DNA from: Acidobacteriota bacterium | GTDB lineage: Bacteria > Acidobacteriota > Terriglobia > Terriglobales > SCQP01 | DNA length: 64,000 nucleotides | Direction: 5' to 3' | NCBI GenBank assembly: GCA_004299485.1 | Contig: SCQP01000008.1 | Span: 228,761-292,760, forward strand | Shown: piece after piece, positions 61,775-64,000 of the stretch | Numbering within the stretch: the stretch's first letter is position 1 | How the letters are laid out: each line of letters begins with the position of its first letter | Notes under the pieces: model-generated | The model's input: only the letters and a program-made list of their open reading frames with translations | Database searches by the model: none | What the model was told of the DNA's origin: nothing | Position numbers and translations under genes: made by a program

Positions 61775-62815
61775 ATGAAGCGTGCGTGGTGCGCAGCAGC
61801 CTGCATATCAATAATGACCGCGTTGTCCGCGTTCGCGGGAGCGCAGGGATCGGCGCATCCGGCCAATTACCGGCTGGTCAAGACGTTGTCCCTGCCCAAC
61901 ACTGGCGGCTGGTGGGACTACCTTGGCCGCAACCAGGAAGACCGCCAAATCTACATCTCGGCCGGCAATCAGATCATCGTCATCAATGCCGACACCTACG
62001 ATCTCGAAGGCACCATCGGTCCGCTCAACGGCACCCACGGCGTGGCCATCAGCCACGGTGACGAAAACGGCTTCACCTCCAACGGCGGCAGCAACGATTC
62101 CACCGAATTCAACGCCCAAACCTTCAAAATCCTCAAGACCATTCCCCTGCCCATTCAGCACCCCGACGGCCTCATCCACGATCCCGCCACCAACCGCATC
62201 TTCTACTTCAATCATGACGGTCAGGCAGCGGCCGTGGATGCCAGCTCCGGCAAGGTCGTCGGCACCGTAGCCCTGCCCAGCAAGGATGCCGAATTTGCCG
62301 CCGCCGACGGCCACGGCCATGTCTTCGACAACCTGGAGGATTCCAGCCAGGTCGTCGAAATCAACTCCAAAACGCTGAAGCTGATGAACGCCTGGCCGCT
62401 CGCGCCTTGCGAGCATCCCTCCGGCATGGCCATGGACACCTATCACCAACGCCTGTTCATCGGCTGCCACAACCAGATGCTGGCGGTAGTCAATGCCGAA
62501 ACCGGCAAGGTCGTCACCACGCTACCCATCGGGCCGGGCGTCGACGCCGTGCGCTTCGATGAGAAGTTCAGCCGCGTCTTCGCCTCCAGCGGCGGCGATG
62601 GCGGCACCATCACGGTGATCCACGAAGACAACCCCAACCAATATTCCCTCCTGGGCACCATTCCTACCCAGCAAGGGGCTCGCACCATGGAAATCGATCC
62701 GGAGACCCACAAGCTCTTCACCGTCTCCGCCCAGTTCCAACCGCCGGCTCCCGGCCAGCGCCGCGGCACTATGATCACGGGCTCATTTCACCTTCTCGTT
62801 TATTGGAATCACTAA
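61775..62815 (+). CDS. Secreted YncE-like beta-propeller protein
   Basis: A 346 aa exported protein with a signal peptide (ending near AFAGAQG) and about seven short propeller blades of the YVTN/YncE type (RQIYISAGNQIIVINADTYD, NRIFYFNHDGQAAAVDASSG, QRLFIGCHNQMLAVVNAETG, and a final HKLFTVSAQF). It probably binds a ligand or partner in the periplasm; no catalytic residues can be named. AAGGAG near 61763 supports ATG 61775. A close paralogue follows at 62875. Confidence 0.82.
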   Translation: MKRAWCAAACISIMTALSAFAGAQGSAHPANYRLVKTLSLPNTGGWWDYLGRNQEDRQIYISAGNQIIVINADTYDLEGTIGPLNGTHGVAISHGDENGFTSNGGSNDSTEFNAQTFKILKTIPLPIQHPDGLIHDPATNRIFYFNHDGQAAAVDASSGKVVGTVALPSKDAEFAAADGHGHVFDNLEDSSQVVEINSKTLKLMNAWPLAPCEHPSGMAMDTYHQRLFIGCHNQMLAVVNAETGKVVTTLPIGPGVDAVRFDEKFSRVFASSGGDGGTITVIHEDNPNQYSLLGTIPTQQGARTMEIDPETHKLFTVSAQFQPPAPGQRRGTMITGSFHLLVYWNH

Positions 62816-62874
62816 CAGAAACTTTGTACCATAAAGCTCTGTTGTGTCATTCGAACATAAAAGGAGAAGTGTGC

Positions 62875-63921
62875 ATGAAACAATTACGTTGGTTGGGAAT
62901 TGCCGTGGGCATGCTGGCGCTCACGCTGGTCGTGAGCGCGCAAGGCGCTCAAGGATCGAGCCAGCCCGAAGGCTATCACGTCGTCAAGACCGTCAAGCTG
63001 AACAATAACCGTGGCTGGGATTACATGGATATCGACAATGCGCGCCACCGGCTGTACGTCTCGACCGGCGACAAAGAGATTGTCCTGAACGCAGATACCG
63101 ACGCGGTCGTCGGGGAAGTAACCGGACTGAAGGGCACGCACGGCGTCGGCATCAGCGACCGCGACAATCATGGTTTTACCAGCAACGGTGCCGGCAACGA
63201 CACCACCGAGTTCAACCTGACCACCCTGAAGGTGATCAAAACCATTCCGCTGCCGATCGTACGGCCCGATGGGGTCATCTACGATCCGGCCAGTGACCGC
63301 ATTTTCTATTTCAACCACGACAGCCATGCCGCGGCGGTGGATGCAAAAACGGGCACGGTCGCAGGTTCGATTCTGCTGCCGTCGCGGGCGGCGGAATTTG
63401 CCGCCGCTGACGGCCGCGGGCACGTCTACGACAACCTCGAGTCGTCCAGCCAGGAGGTTGAGATCAACTCGCGCACACTGAAGGTCATGCACGTCTGGCC
63501 GCTGGCGCCCTGCAAGGGACCCTCCGGCCTGTCCATGGACCGCACGAGCCGCCGCCTGTTTGTCGGCTGCGACAATAACATGCTCGCGGTCATGAACGCC
63601 GATACCGGCAAAGTGGTCGCCACGCTGCCTATCGGCGGTGGCGTTGATGCCACGCGCTTCGATCCCAAAACCAAGCTCGTTTTCAGCTCCAACGGCGAAG
63701 ATGGCACCATGACGGTGATCCACGAAGACAGTCCGGATCATTACACCGTCCTCGGCAATGTGCCGACCGCCCGCAGCGCGCGCACCATGGAAGTAGATAG
63801 CCAAACCGGCAAGCTCTACACCGTGGCCGCCAAGTTCGAACCCCGCAAGCCGGGCGCGCCGCGCTACCGGCGGCACATGGTGCCCGGCAGCTTCGCGCTC
63901 ATCGTAGTCGCGAATCACTAA
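62875..63921 (+). CDS. Secreted YncE-like beta-propeller protein (paralogue)
   Basis: A 348 aa exported propeller, closely similar along its length to the preceding gene (shared NRIFYFNHD/DRIFYFNHD, KTIPLPI, WPLAPC, MTVIHED blocks). A signal peptide (IAVGMLALTLVVSAQ) is present. ATG 62875 follows AAGGAGAAG (62861-62869) at good spacing; a longer frame from 62803 is not used. The blades are of the YVTN type. Tandem duplication is clear; function unknown. Confidence 0.85.
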   Translation: MKQLRWLGIAVGMLALTLVVSAQGAQGSSQPEGYHVVKTVKLNNNRGWDYMDIDNARHRLYVSTGDKEIVLNADTDAVVGEVTGLKGTHGVGISDRDNHGFTSNGAGNDTTEFNLTTLKVIKTIPLPIVRPDGVIYDPASDRIFYFNHDSHAAAVDAKTGTVAGSILLPSRAAEFAAADGRGHVYDNLESSSQEVEINSRTLKVMHVWPLAPCKGPSGLSMDRTSRRLFVGCDNNMLAVMNADTGKVVATLPIGGGVDATRFDPKTKLVFSSNGEDGTMTVIHEDSPDHYTVLGNVPTARSARTMEVDSQTGKLYTVAAKFEPRKPGAPRYRRHMVPGSFALIVVANH

Positions 63922-64000
63922 GAAAGTGGCAGCCGGGCTGGGGCAAATGGGCCCCCGGCCCGGCCATAGCGGGCGGCTGAGCGAAGCTCTGCCGGGTGCC
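63922..64000. other. Downstream region with GC-rich repeat at window edge
   Basis: After the last gene comes GGGCCCCCGGCCCGGCC (63949-63965), identical to 51714-51730 inside the LytS-type kinase gene. It is followed by AGCGGGCGG and CTGCCGGGTGCC. Similar words (AGCGGGCGG, CTGCCGGG) occur near 40265-40290. The region looks like part of a dispersed intergenic repeat that continues beyond the window. Confidence 0.35.

Overview
The window is about 64 kb of GC-rich, tightly packed bacterial DNA, most probably from an acidobacterium (phylum Acidobacteriota). Pointers are the Ser/Thr kinase fused to a PD40/TolB propeller, a lone MacB-like permease of the acidobacterial ADOP type, a DmsE-type decaheme cytochrome followed by a large outer-membrane barrel, several secreted M28 peptidases and secreted propellers, and a carboxypeptidase-regulatory-like TonB receptor. 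The phylum is an inference from gene families; no rRNA gene is present.

Layout. 1-4921: clpP (5' cut), clpX, lon and engB, a proteostasis cluster. 4966-8671: a Phd/PIN toxin-antitoxin pair, a penicillin-recognising serine hydrolase, an M20 amidohydrolase, a CAU-anticodon tRNA and a SnoaL-like gene. 8802-14736: a respiratory cluster in which a canonical promoter precedes a decaheme cytochrome, an outer-membrane beta-barrel, a small cytochrome c, a Rieske protein and a cytochrome b fused to cytochrome c. It looks like a quinol-to-cell-surface (or reverse) electron route. 14733-22827: a frameshifted secreted-protein gene and an MdtABC-like RND efflux operon. 22910-30777: a mixed region with a deleted dinB, a VapBC pair, the kinase, a kinase remnant, a DUF4424 gene, an MctP-like symporter with its DUF3311 partner, and a decayed nucleotidyltransferase. 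30787-40670: amidohydrolase, acetamidase/formamidase, M28 peptidase, a DUF4143-type ATPase with an AT-rich operator-like repeat, the ADOP permease, a one-ring Clp ATPase, a HAD hydrolase and a zinc-ribbon protein. 40994-44691: acyl-CoA dehydrogenase, deoxynucleoside kinase, panB and panC. 44942-50389: a minus-strand set in which a two-component system is translationally coupled to a metallo-beta-lactamase-fold hydrolase and an aminotransferase, followed by a zinc dehydrogenase. 50453-53331: TPR protein and a LytS/LytTR two-component pair. 53387-57579: a PQQ dehydrogenase coupled to a TonB receptor. 57622-59050: two more PIN-toxin modules. 59047-63921: M28 peptidase, EamA transporter and two tandem secreted propellers.

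The most unusual signal is a 120-121 bp palindromic element present twice. One copy is intergenic (44748-44868). The other lies in frame inside the TonB receptor gene (57000-57119). The copies differ by compensatory changes in both the outer and the inner stem, so the fold appears to be conserved. Other themes are gene decay (five broken genes), four PIN-based toxin-antitoxin modules, and extreme compaction, with four convergent gene pairs sharing exactly four bases at their stop codons.
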